From positions 1 to 53,319 of the forward strand of contig JAABPV010000009.1 of NCBI GenBank assembly GCA_011391865.1: a DNA stretch of 53,319 bases. The letters run 5' to 3'. This document shows positions 1 to 7,337 of this stretch, in pieces. The first letter of the stretch is position 1, and every line of letters starts with the position of its first letter. The notes under the pieces were generated by a model, which did not search any database, was not told where the DNA came from, and saw only the letters and a list, made by a program, of their open reading frames with translations. This DNA is from Desulfobulbaceae bacterium. GTDB lineage: Bacteria > Desulfobacterota > Desulfobulbia > Desulfobulbales > Desulfobulbaceae. A program made the translations under genes and the position numbers.

Positions 1-1
1 C

Positions 2-325
2 ATGAACTCGCAACACGCCTCTTTATTGTTCGCTATAATCTCAAATTAAGGGCATCACTTTCTATTTAGCCACCACCTCATTCTGCACGGTTCCCGTGTC
101 CGCAATGAGGCCCGGCAGGATTCTGACTGGGATTTTTTGATTATTGCTGACCATCCGCTGGACAAGCGGATTCTGACGGAGCTGAAGGACAGTCTGTATG
201 AGGTTGAATTGGAAAATGATGAGGTGGTGAGCAGCATCATACGGAGCAGGCAGGAGTGGTCTTCTCCTGAATGCGCTGCGCTGCCGTTCAAGGAGGCGGT
301 GGAAAAAGAGGGTGTGGTGCTGTGA
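2..325 (+). pseudogene. Broken MNT-type nucleotidyltransferase (MNT/HEPN toxin-antitoxin component)
   Basis: The frame ending at 325 reads LILHGSRVRNEARQDSDWDFL around positions 77-139. This is the GS(x)R plus D-W-D nucleotide-binding signature of small minimal nucleotidyltransferases, which usually pair with a HEPN protein. A frame-consistent ATG at position 2 is followed by an in-frame TAA at 47-49, and the only start after that stop is a TTG at 137, inside the active-site motif. The C-terminal part (about 60 residues) is intact. No HEPN partner follows; an array of short palindromes does. The window edge leaves open a sequencing or assembly error at the stop. The family call is good; the broken state is likely but depends on that one codon. 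Confidence 0.6.
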
Positions 326-364
326 ATTATAAACAAATGATTATCAGCTAACAAATCGGTTGTT
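326..364. other. AT-rich spacer before the palindrome array
   Basis: Short AT-rich stretch between the nucleotidyltransferase remnant and the 21-bp array. Nothing else recognisable was seen. Confidence 0.4.
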
Positions 365-617
365 CTAAATAAAATGCAGCCTACATGTTTGTAAAAACAT
401 ACTCTCACCTTTTAAAGGCGAGAGGCAACTGTTTGAAAGTTGCCGACAGATGATAAAAAGCAAGCCATCACCTTTTCAAGGTCGGTTTCCACTGTTAAGA
501 GGTACGCTTCTTCCTTTTAGCAGTATGAACGACACCATTAAAAGGTCAGTCTTCACCTTTTTAAGGGCGAAGGCGGATATTAAAAAAGCTCAGGCCACTT
601 TTTGAAAGAAAGGTCTG
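365..617. repeat. Array of degenerate palindromes on a 21-bp pitch
   Basis: About eleven or twelve degenerate units with an A-C-C-T-T-T-T-A-A-A-G-G-like core start at about 365, 386, 407, 428, 449, 470, 491, 512, 534, 555, 576 and 597, so the pitch is 20-22 bp, almost always 21. Several units are palindromic on their own: CCTTTTAAAGG at 408-418, GGCAACT/AGTTGCC at 424-444, ACCTT/AAGGT at 470-482, CTTTTTGAAAG at 598-608. Stop codons make long translation impossible. The array fills the gap between the nucleotidyltransferase remnant and the start of the next gene, so it could be a binding array, a curved-DNA segment or part of a transcribed leader. Confidence 0.7.
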
Positions 618-641
618 GGCGCAAAACATCAGGAGGACGCA

Positions 642-989
642 ATGGTAAGCAAAAGTATTCCTAAATTGTTGCAGGAAGCCAATGAAGTGAAGAAGGCCCT
701 TGAGGAAATCGGCGAGAACGTGCCTGCCGGAATTTCTGTTGCGGAGATGACGACGCATATCGAGGCGTTGGAAAACATAATCGGCGAACTGGATGCGGTG
801 AACGCCGACCGGACGCGGCTGGTCAACCGCAAGGCGGAGCAGGCGAAGGTTGTGAGCGATCAGATCGTGAAGGTGCGGGCCGCAGTCAAGGGGATTCTGG
901 GGGCGGATTCCTCGGAATATGAAATGGTTGGCGGCACGAGGACGAGCGAGCGGAAGAGGCCGAAGCGGAAGGCGGGCGGGACGGAGTGA
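642..989 (+). CDS. Small helical protein with basic tail, unknown function
   Basis: A 115-residue protein with a textbook ribosome binding site (AGGAGG, 7 bases before the ATG). Residues 1-90 are predicted helical by eye: long runs of Glu, Lys, Ala, Leu and Val with no cysteine, suggesting a helical bundle. The last 20 residues are very basic (SERKRPKRKAGG), which could contact nucleic acid or the membrane surface. No domain was recognised. It follows the 21-bp array directly, so the array probably lies in its promoter or leader. It is GC-richer than the genes that follow. Confidence 0.75.
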   Translation: MVSKSIPKLLQEANEVKKALEEIGENVPAGISVAEMTTHIEALENIIGELDAVNADRTRLVNRKAEQAKVVSDQIVKVRAAVKGILGADSSEYEMVGGTRTSERKRPKRKAGGTE

Positions 990-997
990 GGGCTGTT

Positions 998-1027
998 GTT
1001 TGGGGAGGGCTTTAGCTTTCCCCAAAC
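998..1027 (+). terminator. Hairpin after the small helical protein
   Basis: Nine-base-pair inverted repeat GTTTGGGGA / TCCCCAAAC with a 12-base loop, starting 9 bases after the stop codon. It is followed by a short A/T stretch (AAATTTTAT) rather than a clean T run, so it is a plausible but not perfect intrinsic terminator. Confidence 0.5.
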
Positions 1028-1143
1028 ATGCAAATTTTATCCGCCACTCTTTAGCAAACTTGCAGGCTTTGGGCAGGTCGTATTTGGCGGCGAGCGGCAG
1101 CGTGAATAGGGCAGGCAGCATGGGATGGAGCTGAAAATAATTC

Positions 1144-1173
1144 TTGACTTTTGATGAAATTTTCTCGTATCCT
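1144..1173 (+). promoter_or_regulatory. Sigma70-like promoter for the 1227 gene
   Basis: TTGACT at 1144-1149 and TATCCT at 1168-1173 are separated by 18 bp. Transcription would start near 1180, leaving a leader of about 47 bases that ends in the GGAGAAC ribosome binding site. Confidence 0.5.
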
Positions 1174-1226
1174 TATTGCCAAGTAATATTCATCTTTGCA
1201 TCTTAACTTTCAAATGGAGAACAATT

Positions 1227-2795
1227 ATGCCTAACGTACTTCCAAGCCAACTGATGAGTTCTGTGATGGGCAAGCTCTATGATGTTCTTACCAACGGCGA
1301 TGCCACTGTGCCGCAATCTGAAGATAATTTTTTCAGTTGGGCTACTCCTGGCATTCCAGTTGAGCCAGATGATTTCAATTTTCTTTCGCAAGGACTGACA
1401 GGTGTTGTCAAAAGAGAAGCTATCAATGAAATATCAGCAGGTTCAGGAGCGAGTGCGCCTGAGCTGACACCGGCTATACTTGCAGCACTACGAGCGGAAG
1501 ACACAGCCAATCTTTATATGCAGGCTGAAAACTTTGCTCGTCTTGTTGATTTTGTTCCAGATGTGACAAAAGCTCAAAATGAGCAGTTTGCTCGTCTTTC
1601 TGTGATGAACAATGAAGGAAGCCTGTCTGATATCTACAGCTATGTGCTGCGCATGAGCCAAGTAATGAAGACAGAGTTGGATCAAGAGACAAAAAAACAG
1701 CTTGAGGAGTTTCGCGCCCTCTTGACCGAAAAAGAGATAAAGAAAAATTTAGTTACCAAAGTTGAAACAGAAGTTTCAGTCCCAAGTCCATTAATTCAAT
1801 TATACAACCAAAAGCTAGCTGCATACGAAGAGGCTGCTCTCAGATACAATACAGCCCGTATAGATGCGTTAACGGCAGCAGATTCACGTTCTGTTCATTA
1901 CTGGGCGATGAATGCAAGTATTTTGCGCAATAGAGTGAAGGCGGCTATGGATGATTGGGTGAGCAACGGCTACAAGAATGAAAATGAACAGATAGCGGCC
2001 TTTATCGATCAGGTCATGCGGCGTGATATGTCCCTACTTAAAAGGGAGTATATAGATGACCTTGAGAAGGCTCGCTTGACCGGATTGGCATCTGGCAGCG
2101 ATTTTTTCTATACTTCTTTGGTGCCTGGCAATTTTGCAAGGTCCTCGGGATGGACGGAGTTTCGATTCACTCAAGGCAATTTTGAGAGTCATTCAAGCAG
2201 CAATTACAGCACGAAGCGATGGCAGGCATCTGGCGGTGCAAGCTGGCTGGGAATATTTGGAGGCAGAGGCAATGCTTCTTCCTCCAGCAGCAGGACTGAA
2301 TATCAGAGCAACTTCAACACAGATCATTTTTCATTAAATTTCGAGATAGCCCAAGTGCCAATTGTTCGGCCTTGGTTCAAGACAGCCTTCCTGATGAGCA
2401 AGTCTTGGCGGTTTGATCAAAATAACCCAGAGGCAAAGAGCAAGATGCTGAGTGACGGCGGCTCGCCGCCAAAAGGCATAATGCCAGCCTATCCGACCTC
2501 AGTGATATTCATCAGAAATCTCAAGCTCTCTTTCAGCGAAAGCTCAGGATTCAGAAATTTTATGGAGCAGCATACCAGCAGTCACTCTGGCGGCGGCGGC
2601 TGTGTGGTATGGGGGCCTTTCTTTATAGGCGGCCAGTACAGCCGTTCTTCATCCAGCGGCAGCAGCGAACGAAACTACGGTTATAAGTTCCAAGGACAGG
2701 AGATGATTGTGCCGGGTATGCAGGTAGTCGGTTTTAAATGTCATATCCTTGAGAAAAGGCCCGATCCTCTGCCCAGCATTACTCAGTGGATATAG
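1227..2795 (+). CDS. Large protein of unknown function, paralogue of the next gene
   Basis: 522 residues from the ATG at 1227, chosen because a GGAGAAC ribosome binding site precedes it; a longer reading from 1176 has none. No signal peptide. Residues about 30-300 are mostly helical. The C-terminal half has a Ser/Gly-rich patch and a block around 'RPWFKTAFLMSKSWRF ... GIMPAYPTSVIFIRN' that is mirrored in the downstream gene ('RGWLQPSLFKSRCWRL ... GRCPAYVAAVIFIRN'). The two are therefore tandem paralogues that diverged strongly. A His/Gly-rich stretch (SSHSGGGG) follows. The gene is AT-rich compared with the housekeeping genes here. No known family was recognised, and no function is proposed. 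Confidence 0.85.
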   Translation: MPNVLPSQLMSSVMGKLYDVLTNGDATVPQSEDNFFSWATPGIPVEPDDFNFLSQGLTGVVKREAINEISAGSGASAPELTPAILAALRAEDTANLYMQAENFARLVDFVPDVTKAQNEQFARLSVMNNEGSLSDIYSYVLRMSQVMKTELDQETKKQLEEFRALLTEKEIKKNLVTKVETEVSVPSPLIQLYNQKLAAYEEAALRYNTARIDALTAADSRSVHYWAMNASILRNRVKAAMDDWVSNGYKNENEQIAAFIDQVMRRDMSLLKREYIDDLEKARLTGLASGSDFFYTSLVPGNFARSSGWTEFRFTQGNFESHSSSNYSTKRWQASGGASWLGIFGGRGNASSSSSRTEYQSNFNTDHFSLNFEIAQVPIVRPWFKTAFLMSKSWRFDQNNPEAKSKMLSDGGSPPKGIMPAYPTSVIFIRNLKLSFSESSGFRNFMEQHTSSHSGGGGCVVWGPFFIGGQYSRSSSSGSSERNYGYKFQGQEMIVPGMQVVGFKCHILEKRPDPLPSITQWI

Positions 2796-2810
2796 GCTTC
2801 AAGCTGCATT

Positions 2811-2846
2811 TTCTTCCTGCTGAATTTGCGGCTTCAGCAGGAAGAA
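2811..2846. terminator. Strong 14-bp hairpin between the two paralogues
   Basis: TTCTTCCTGCTGAA (2811-2824) pairs perfectly with TTCAGCAGGAAGAA (2833-2846) around an 8-base loop. It lies 16 bases after the upstream stop and 34 bases before the next ATG. It lacks a clean T tail on the plus strand, so it may act as a terminator, an mRNA-stabilising stem or an attenuator. Confidence 0.55.
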
Positions 2847-2879
2847 AAATCTCTCCTCTTAAATTTATCCAAATAAAAC

Positions 2880-4871
2880 ATGGATGCTTATTCTCTGCTT
2901 GCGTTGATGACCAAAGCAAAGCTGATTTTTGAATCACCCGATACCTTTTTAAGTTTCCCAGCACTCTCGCCATTGACTTATTCCCCGGAACAGCTTCAGT
3001 TCAATAAGCCGGGCGGACAGTTCACTGCTGAACTCCTCGCCATGCAGTCAGAATTTTCCAGAATCACCAACTTGGTGCCGCGAGGTGTTCTTGCTCCTGT
3101 TACGCATGAAGAATATCTGTGGGATATTTACAGCGATGTATTGCATACTGCACAGATTGCAAGCAGTACCCTCACTGCCGAAGAGAAATCACGTCTTGCC
3201 GAGGCTGTCAATTTCCTTCATGAAATTTCGCCAAGTGGAAACAGGAAGGAAAGCCAGCAGCTCCAGCTTTATAAAAAATATAGAGATGCTCATATCGCAG
3301 CTCAGGAAGAGTACAAAAATCAGCAGCTGACGGTTGAACTGTCCGGTGACCCAGAAAAAGAAACGCACTGGCGTGATGCAGAAGAGCCTGTGCTGCGACA
3401 GAAAATAGCTCATCTGCTTGATGAATGGCTCCGCGACGGATTTAAAGAAGAAGTGGAACGGTATCAGTTAATTGAACAATCCTATACGGACAGACAGCCA
3501 TCTCTTGTTTGGAGTGAATGGAAAAAATCATTCATGCAAGATATAGATGTTTCCACGGACACCAATCAGATCAACTTTGCAGCAACTGGATTTTCGCCAT
3601 ACAACATATTTGATATAGATAATTGGCCTCGTTTCACCTTGACACAGGCTGAAATTGACAGCCTCGTGGAAAAGGCACCTGTTGAACTGCGCAAAATATT
3701 CGGTTTAAATCTTGCAAGGAACGATATTGAAAATATTTCTTTTGAATACCGATCAGTCGCAATCACAAGGGGATGGTTGCAGCCATCACTTTTCAAGTCG
3801 AGATGCTGGCGGCTCCCGCCAGAGAAAGAGCTACTCTCAACAGGAAATGATTTAGCGTCTGGCCGTTGTCCGGCTTATGTGGCGGCAGTCATCTTTATTC
3901 GGAATGCCAAAGTGAAATATGCTGACCAGAATTCTTTCTCAGCAATGTCTGGCAGCACGCTCTTGAATATTAATTCCTCCGCCCCTGCTGCGCCGCCGCA
4001 ATCCTTGACAATCAAGACTGGACGTTTCACAGTGCGGCAGACGTGGCATGGTGATTTTGATCAAAGCCGGGAGGTTCCTCAAGGGCGAAAAGAAGAGGCA
4101 GATTTTTGGTTCAATGCGCGGAGTGCAAATAATCGTGTTCTGACTCCTATGAATGGCGCGACTTTTGCAGTGCTGCTTGGCGAACCAGAAATGACGGCAA
4201 TGGTTCGGGCTTTGCAGGAACGGCCAGCGCATGAAATTGAGGTGACTCATCTGAAGCCTGGGGTTTGGGTTGCTGTGCGTACTAAAAAAGGTGTTCTTGC
4301 CGCCTTCACTGTTGAGGCTCCGATTGGCCCCAGCACAAACGAGCTGAAGATTCGTTATACTTCTTGGCAGAAGATGATGGACATGTTTGAGTCTGAGGAT
4401 GATCAAGGAACAGCAGGACGTTTCACAGTGCGGCAGACGTGGCATGGTGATTTTGATCAAGGCCGGGAAGTCCCTCGTGGTCAAGGAGAAGAGGCAGATT
4501 TTTGGTTCAATGCGCGGACTGCAAATGATCGTGCGCTTCTTCCTATGAATGGCGCGGCCTTTGCGCTGTTGTCCGGTGAACCGGAACCGGCTGCGATACT
4601 TCTGGCGTTGCAGGAACGGGCCGTCCATGAAATTGACGTGACTCAGCTAAGACCTATGGGGTGGATTGCCGTGCGCACCAAAAGAGGTGCTCTTGCCGCC
4701 TTCACTGTTGAGGCTCCGATTGGCCCCGGCACAAACGAGCTGAAGATTCGTTACCATCGCTGGCAGAAAGAACAGCAAGAAGAGACGGAGCAAGATGTCA
4801 CGATTCTTGCTTTCATTTGCAAACGATTGCCGCTTTGTCCAAATCCAGACCCATCATTGACGTGGCTTTAG
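2880..4871 (+). CDS. Large protein of unknown function with duplicated C-terminal domain
   Basis: 663 residues. The N-terminal ~370 residues resemble the upstream protein in layout (helical region, then the W-L-x-P-S-L-F / C-P-A-Y-x-x-x-V-I-F-I-R-N block). The C-terminal part is two tandem copies of a ~130-residue domain beginning AGRFTVRQTWHGDFDQ and ending TNELKIRY. Each has ADFWFNAR, MNGA, H-E-I-(E/D)-V-T and AAFTVEAPIGP motifs, suggesting a beta-rich module. No Shine-Dalgarno is visible before the ATG, so translation may be coupled or the start may differ. No signal peptide. A structural, toxin-like or secreted role is possible, but nothing proves it. Confidence 0.85.
   Translation: MDAYSLLALMTKAKLIFESPDTFLSFPALSPLTYSPEQLQFNKPGGQFTAELLAMQSEFSRITNLVPRGVLAPVTHEEYLWDIYSDVLHTAQIASSTLTAEEKSRLAEAVNFLHEISPSGNRKESQQLQLYKKYRDAHIAAQEEYKNQQLTVELSGDPEKETHWRDAEEPVLRQKIAHLLDEWLRDGFKEEVERYQLIEQSYTDRQPSLVWSEWKKSFMQDIDVSTDTNQINFAATGFSPYNIFDIDNWPRFTLTQAEIDSLVEKAPVELRKIFGLNLARNDIENISFEYRSVAITRGWLQPSLFKSRCWRLPPEKELLSTGNDLASGRCPAYVAAVIFIRNAKVKYADQNSFSAMSGSTLLNINSSAPAAPPQSLTIKTGRFTVRQTWHGDFDQSREVPQGRKEEADFWFNARSANNRVLTPMNGATFAVLLGEPEMTAMVRALQERPAHEIEVTHLKPGVWVAVRTKKGVLAAFTVEAPIGPSTNELKIRYTSWQKMMDMFESEDDQGTAGRFTVRQTWHGDFDQGREVPRGQGEEADFWFNARTANDRALLPMNGAAFALLSGEPEPAAILLALQERAVHEIDVTQLRPMGWIAVRTKRGALAAFTVEAPIGPGTNELKIRYHRWQKEQQEETEQDVTILAFICKRLPLCPNPDPSLTWL
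4020..4771 (+). repeat. Tandem duplication of a ~132-codon domain
   Basis: Two in-frame copies start at 4020 and 4416 (offset 396 bp). Long stretches are identical at the DNA level, for example around the shared FTVRQTWHGDFDQ and AAFTVEAPIGP segments, while the middles have diverged. This points to an internal duplication that still recombines or is fairly young. Confidence 0.85.
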
Positions 4872-4895
4872 CACCTTCACACAGAAGCTGCTGTT

Positions 4896-4924
4896 TTGTT
4901 GTGATATTAAATTTAGCATATTAT
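4896..4924 (+). promoter_or_regulatory. Promoter for the RCC1/DUF1566 gene
   Basis: TTGTTG (4896-4901), 17-bp spacer, TATTAT (4919-4924). The expected transcription start is within a few bases of the ATG at 4933, so the message would be leaderless or nearly so. The -10 lies inside a near-palindrome AGCATATTATGCT. Confidence 0.5.
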
Positions 4925-4932
4925 GCTTTGTC

Positions 4933-6486
4933 ATGAAAACAAAGACGTTTTATCTTCTCTTTTTTGTACTGTTTATCTCCTGGTACCCCGCATTGGCCTC
5001 AGCATCGTCACAAATTGCAGCTGGAGGAAATCACGCTGTTGTCATAAGACCTGACGGCAGCCTTTGGATTTGGGGAGAAAATACATCCGGCCAACTTGGT
5101 GACGGAACGACAACACCCAAAGATAGAGCTGTCAAAATAGATACTGCTGTCTGGAAGCAAGTGGCTGCCGGAGAATCGCATACTTTGGCGATAAAAAAAG
5201 ACGGCACTCTTTGGGGATGGGGATTCAACCAATATGGACAGCTTGGTGATGGCACATGGAACAACCAGTCTCGTCCCGTGCGGGTCGGCAGTGCCAACAA
5301 TTGGCTGTCGGTGGCTGCTGGAGCTGCGCATTCAGTAGCGGTAAAGACTGACGGCACCCTCTGGGCTTGGGGGGTTAATTTTTCTGGGCAGCTCGGCGAC
5401 GGGACCACTGTCAATCGGAACCTTCCGTTCCAAATTGGAACAGCGTCTGACTGGCGGGCCGCTGCTGCCGGAGAATCTCATTCCTTGGCTGTCAAAAGTG
5501 ATGGCACGCTTTGGAGCTGGGGAGACAACCAATATGGACAGCTTGGTGACGGGACAACAGTGCAGCGGGAGAAGCCAGTGCGGGTTGGCGGCGCATCAAG
5601 CAACTGGCAGACAGTGACCGCCGGGTATTCGCATTCTTTGGCGATAAGGACAGACGGCACGCTCTGGACTTGGGGAGACAACCAATACGGACAGCTTGGT
5701 GACGGGACAACTGAACGAAAAAACAAGCCGGTTCAGATCAGTACTGCATCTTGGCAGTCTTTGGCCGCTGGCCGTTTCCATGCTGCGGCAGTGCGGAGTG
5801 ACGGCACTCTTTGGACTTGGGGATACAACGAATATGGGCAGCTTGGTGACGGAACAAGAACGAATCATAGTGCTCCTGTTCAGATCGGAACCGCCGCCAA
5901 CTGGCAGGAAGTAGCAGCAGGAAAGTATCATGTTGCGGCATTGCAAAAGGATGACACGCTCTGGACTTGGGGATATAACAATTACGGGCAGCTTGGAGAT
6001 GGAACGGCAGAGTTAAAAAATTTGCCTGCGCAGATCAGCATAGTTAGGCAATATATTGATCATGGCGACGGCACGATAGCCGACAAGAAAACCGGCTTGA
6101 TGTGGAAACGCTGTTCAGAAGGTTTGTCCGGTGTGAACTGCGAAAAGGGCGTGGTGGAAAAATATACATGGGATAATGCGGTGAACCGTTTTAAAAATGT
6201 TGCATACGCAGGTTATTCAGACTGGCGGCTGCCAACCTTTGATGAATTGAAGACCTTGGTCTCTTGCAGCAAGGGGCAAAATGAACGCGGCTGGTGCAAT
6301 GATGGCTCAGAAAAACCAACGATCAACCAGCAGGCTTTTCCGAATACTGAGTGGAATTATTGGTCCGGGTCGTCCTTTGCTGACGGCTCGTCCTCCGCGT
6401 GGTACGTCGATTTCTTCCTCGGCGGTTCCGATGCCTACTTCCGCACCTTCCACTTTGAGGTTCGGTTGGTGCGCGGCGGACAGTGA
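4933..6486 (+). CDS. Exported RCC1-repeat protein with diversified DUF1566/C-type-lectin-like C-terminus
   Basis: 517 residues. A signal peptide (MKTKTFYLLFFVLFISWY...ASA) is followed by seven RCC1-like repeats with the core SDGTLWTWGxNxYGQLGDGT (about residues 28-365), which should form a beta-propeller. Residues ~375-517 are a DUF1566 (Lcl C-terminal) domain: DGTIADKKTGLMWKR, the conserved YSDWRLPTFDEL, and a terminal WSGS...VRLVRGGQ. That ending is typical of diversity-generating-retroelement target proteins, where the C-type-lectin fold displays hypervariable residues. The protein is probably a cell-surface or secreted binding protein. No reverse transcriptase or Avd gene is in the window, so any retroelement would act from elsewhere. 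Confidence 0.9.
   Translation: MKTKTFYLLFFVLFISWYPALASASSQIAAGGNHAVVIRPDGSLWIWGENTSGQLGDGTTTPKDRAVKIDTAVWKQVAAGESHTLAIKKDGTLWGWGFNQYGQLGDGTWNNQSRPVRVGSANNWLSVAAGAAHSVAVKTDGTLWAWGVNFSGQLGDGTTVNRNLPFQIGTASDWRAAAAGESHSLAVKSDGTLWSWGDNQYGQLGDGTTVQREKPVRVGGASSNWQTVTAGYSHSLAIRTDGTLWTWGDNQYGQLGDGTTERKNKPVQISTASWQSLAAGRFHAAAVRSDGTLWTWGYNEYGQLGDGTRTNHSAPVQIGTAANWQEVAAGKYHVAALQKDDTLWTWGYNNYGQLGDGTAELKNLPAQISIVRQYIDHGDGTIADKKTGLMWKRCSEGLSGVNCEKGVVEKYTWDNAVNRFKNVAYAGYSDWRLPTFDELKTLVSCSKGQNERGWCNDGSEKPTINQQAFPNTEWNYWSGSSFADGSSSAWYVDFFLGGSDAYFRTFHFEVRLVRGGQ
6355..6480 (+). other. Candidate DGR variable region (VR)
   Basis: Codons 475-516 of the RCC1/DUF1566 gene. Between W477 and the final VRLVRGGQ, no codon ends in A. 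Most end in C (NNC such as TCC, TTC, TAC, CGC, ACC, CAC) and the rest in T or G, and adenines are scarce. This is the footprint expected when AAC/AAT codons of an adenine-rich template are randomised at A. The G/C-rich end (GTGCGCGGCGGA) just before the stop is where an IMH-type sequence would sit. No template repeat was found by eye in this window. Confidence 0.6.
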
Positions 6487-6577
6487 TTTTGTCTTTTTTG
6501 CTTTTGCACGAGCACGGAGGCGGCAAAGGTATCTATGATGGCTTTCAAGCATGGACTCAGCCATCAAGCACAAATTT

Positions 6578-6640
6578 CTGGAACTTCATTTGGAAGAAGC
6601 TGTATCAAGCAAGGTTGTTCAGCTAACTGCCAATAAATAA
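6578..6640 (+). pseudogene. Truncated duplicate of the 3' end of the 6746 gene
   Basis: Encodes LELHLEEAVSSKVVQL followed by TANK and a stop, nearly the same as the end of the intact gene 363 bp downstream (6941-7000). Similarity continues about 12 bases past the stop. The 5' part of this copy is missing. It is a local duplication remnant. Confidence 0.75.
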
Positions 6641-6745
6641 GATGTTTTCACTGATTAATTAAACCATCCTGATTTCATCCAGCAGATGTCAAATTACCGT
6701 TAATGCGAAAACTGGCAATATTCCGATGAAGAATTCTTCAGAGAG

Positions 6746-7000
6746 ATGACAATGCAATCAGATATGGTAAATTTAGTCCTTGAAGGCATTCCAGACGCAG
6801 AGGTAAAAGTACTTTATCGAAGCCGAAGTGATGAGATTCCTCCACCTGTTTACGAGGGAAAAATAGGGGCGGACGGTTTTTTGAAAATCATCGTTCCTCG
6901 CGCATACTTGGTTGTCATCGGCTGCCATCAGACCATCCCGCTGGAACTTCATTTGGAAGAAGCTGTATCAAGCAAGGTTGTTCAGCTTAATGCCAAATAA
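6746..7000 (+). CDS. Small beta-rich protein, unknown function
   Basis: 84 residues from the first ATG; an internal ATG at 6752 has better spacing from the GAGAG upstream and is an alternative start. The sequence (VNLVLEGIPDAEVKVLYRS ... PPPVYEGKIGADGFLKIIVPRAYLVV) reads like a short Ig-like or carboxypeptidase-regulatory-like beta sandwich, with the 'G-A-D-G' turn common in such domains. No signal peptide. It lies downstream of the RCC1/DUF1566 gene and next to a truncated copy of its own 3' end. Function unknown. Confidence 0.65.
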   Translation: MTMQSDMVNLVLEGIPDAEVKVLYRSRSDEIPPPVYEGKIGADGFLKIIVPRAYLVVIGCHQTIPLELHLEEAVSSKVVQLNAK

Positions 7001-7046
7001 GGTGTTTTCGCTGAATACATAACAATGATGATGTTTCAATCCGTAA

Positions 7047-7337
7047 TCACTCGACTGCCGTCCCGGCCTTGTCCGCCAGCGGGCGCACGGAGACGAACCA
7101 TTGCTTGGAGGTGGTCGGCTCAATCACCGTGGCGCAGCGGTAGCATTTGCCCACCGCGTGCTCGTAGTCGTCGATCTTCACCAGCAGACCGCGCTCGTCC
7201 ATCACCTTGACCCGCTCCAGATTGTGGCGGATGCCGATCTCGTAGTCGTCGCGGTCGTGCGACGGCGTGACCTTGAGCGCGCCTGTGCCGAAGTCGCGCT
7301 GCACATAGTTGGAGAGCGACCCGCCGCGTTCTTTCAG
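7047..7337 (-). pseudogene. Internal fragment of valyl-tRNA synthetase
   Basis: On the minus strand, YVQRDFGTGALKVTPSHDRDDYEIGIRHNL and CYRCATVIEPTTSKQWFVSVRPLADKA match the editing-to-catalytic-core region of ValS (family: FGTGAVKVTPAHD and RCKTVIEP...QWFV). Only about 95 of the ~900 residues are present; it ends with TGA at 7047 and its upstream end abuts the stop codon of the dehydrogenase gene at 7334. It is a displaced fragment, presumably from recombination. The functional valS must be elsewhere. Confidence 0.8.

Noticed and set aside
561-1121. Minus-strand frame opposite the 642 gene
   Set aside because: Opposite a gene with a perfect ribosome binding site; no protein family resemblance.
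7026-7041. GTTTCAATCCGTAATC, resembling the start of many CRISPR repeats
   Set aside because: Single copy, no second repeat or spacer, and no cas genes in the window.
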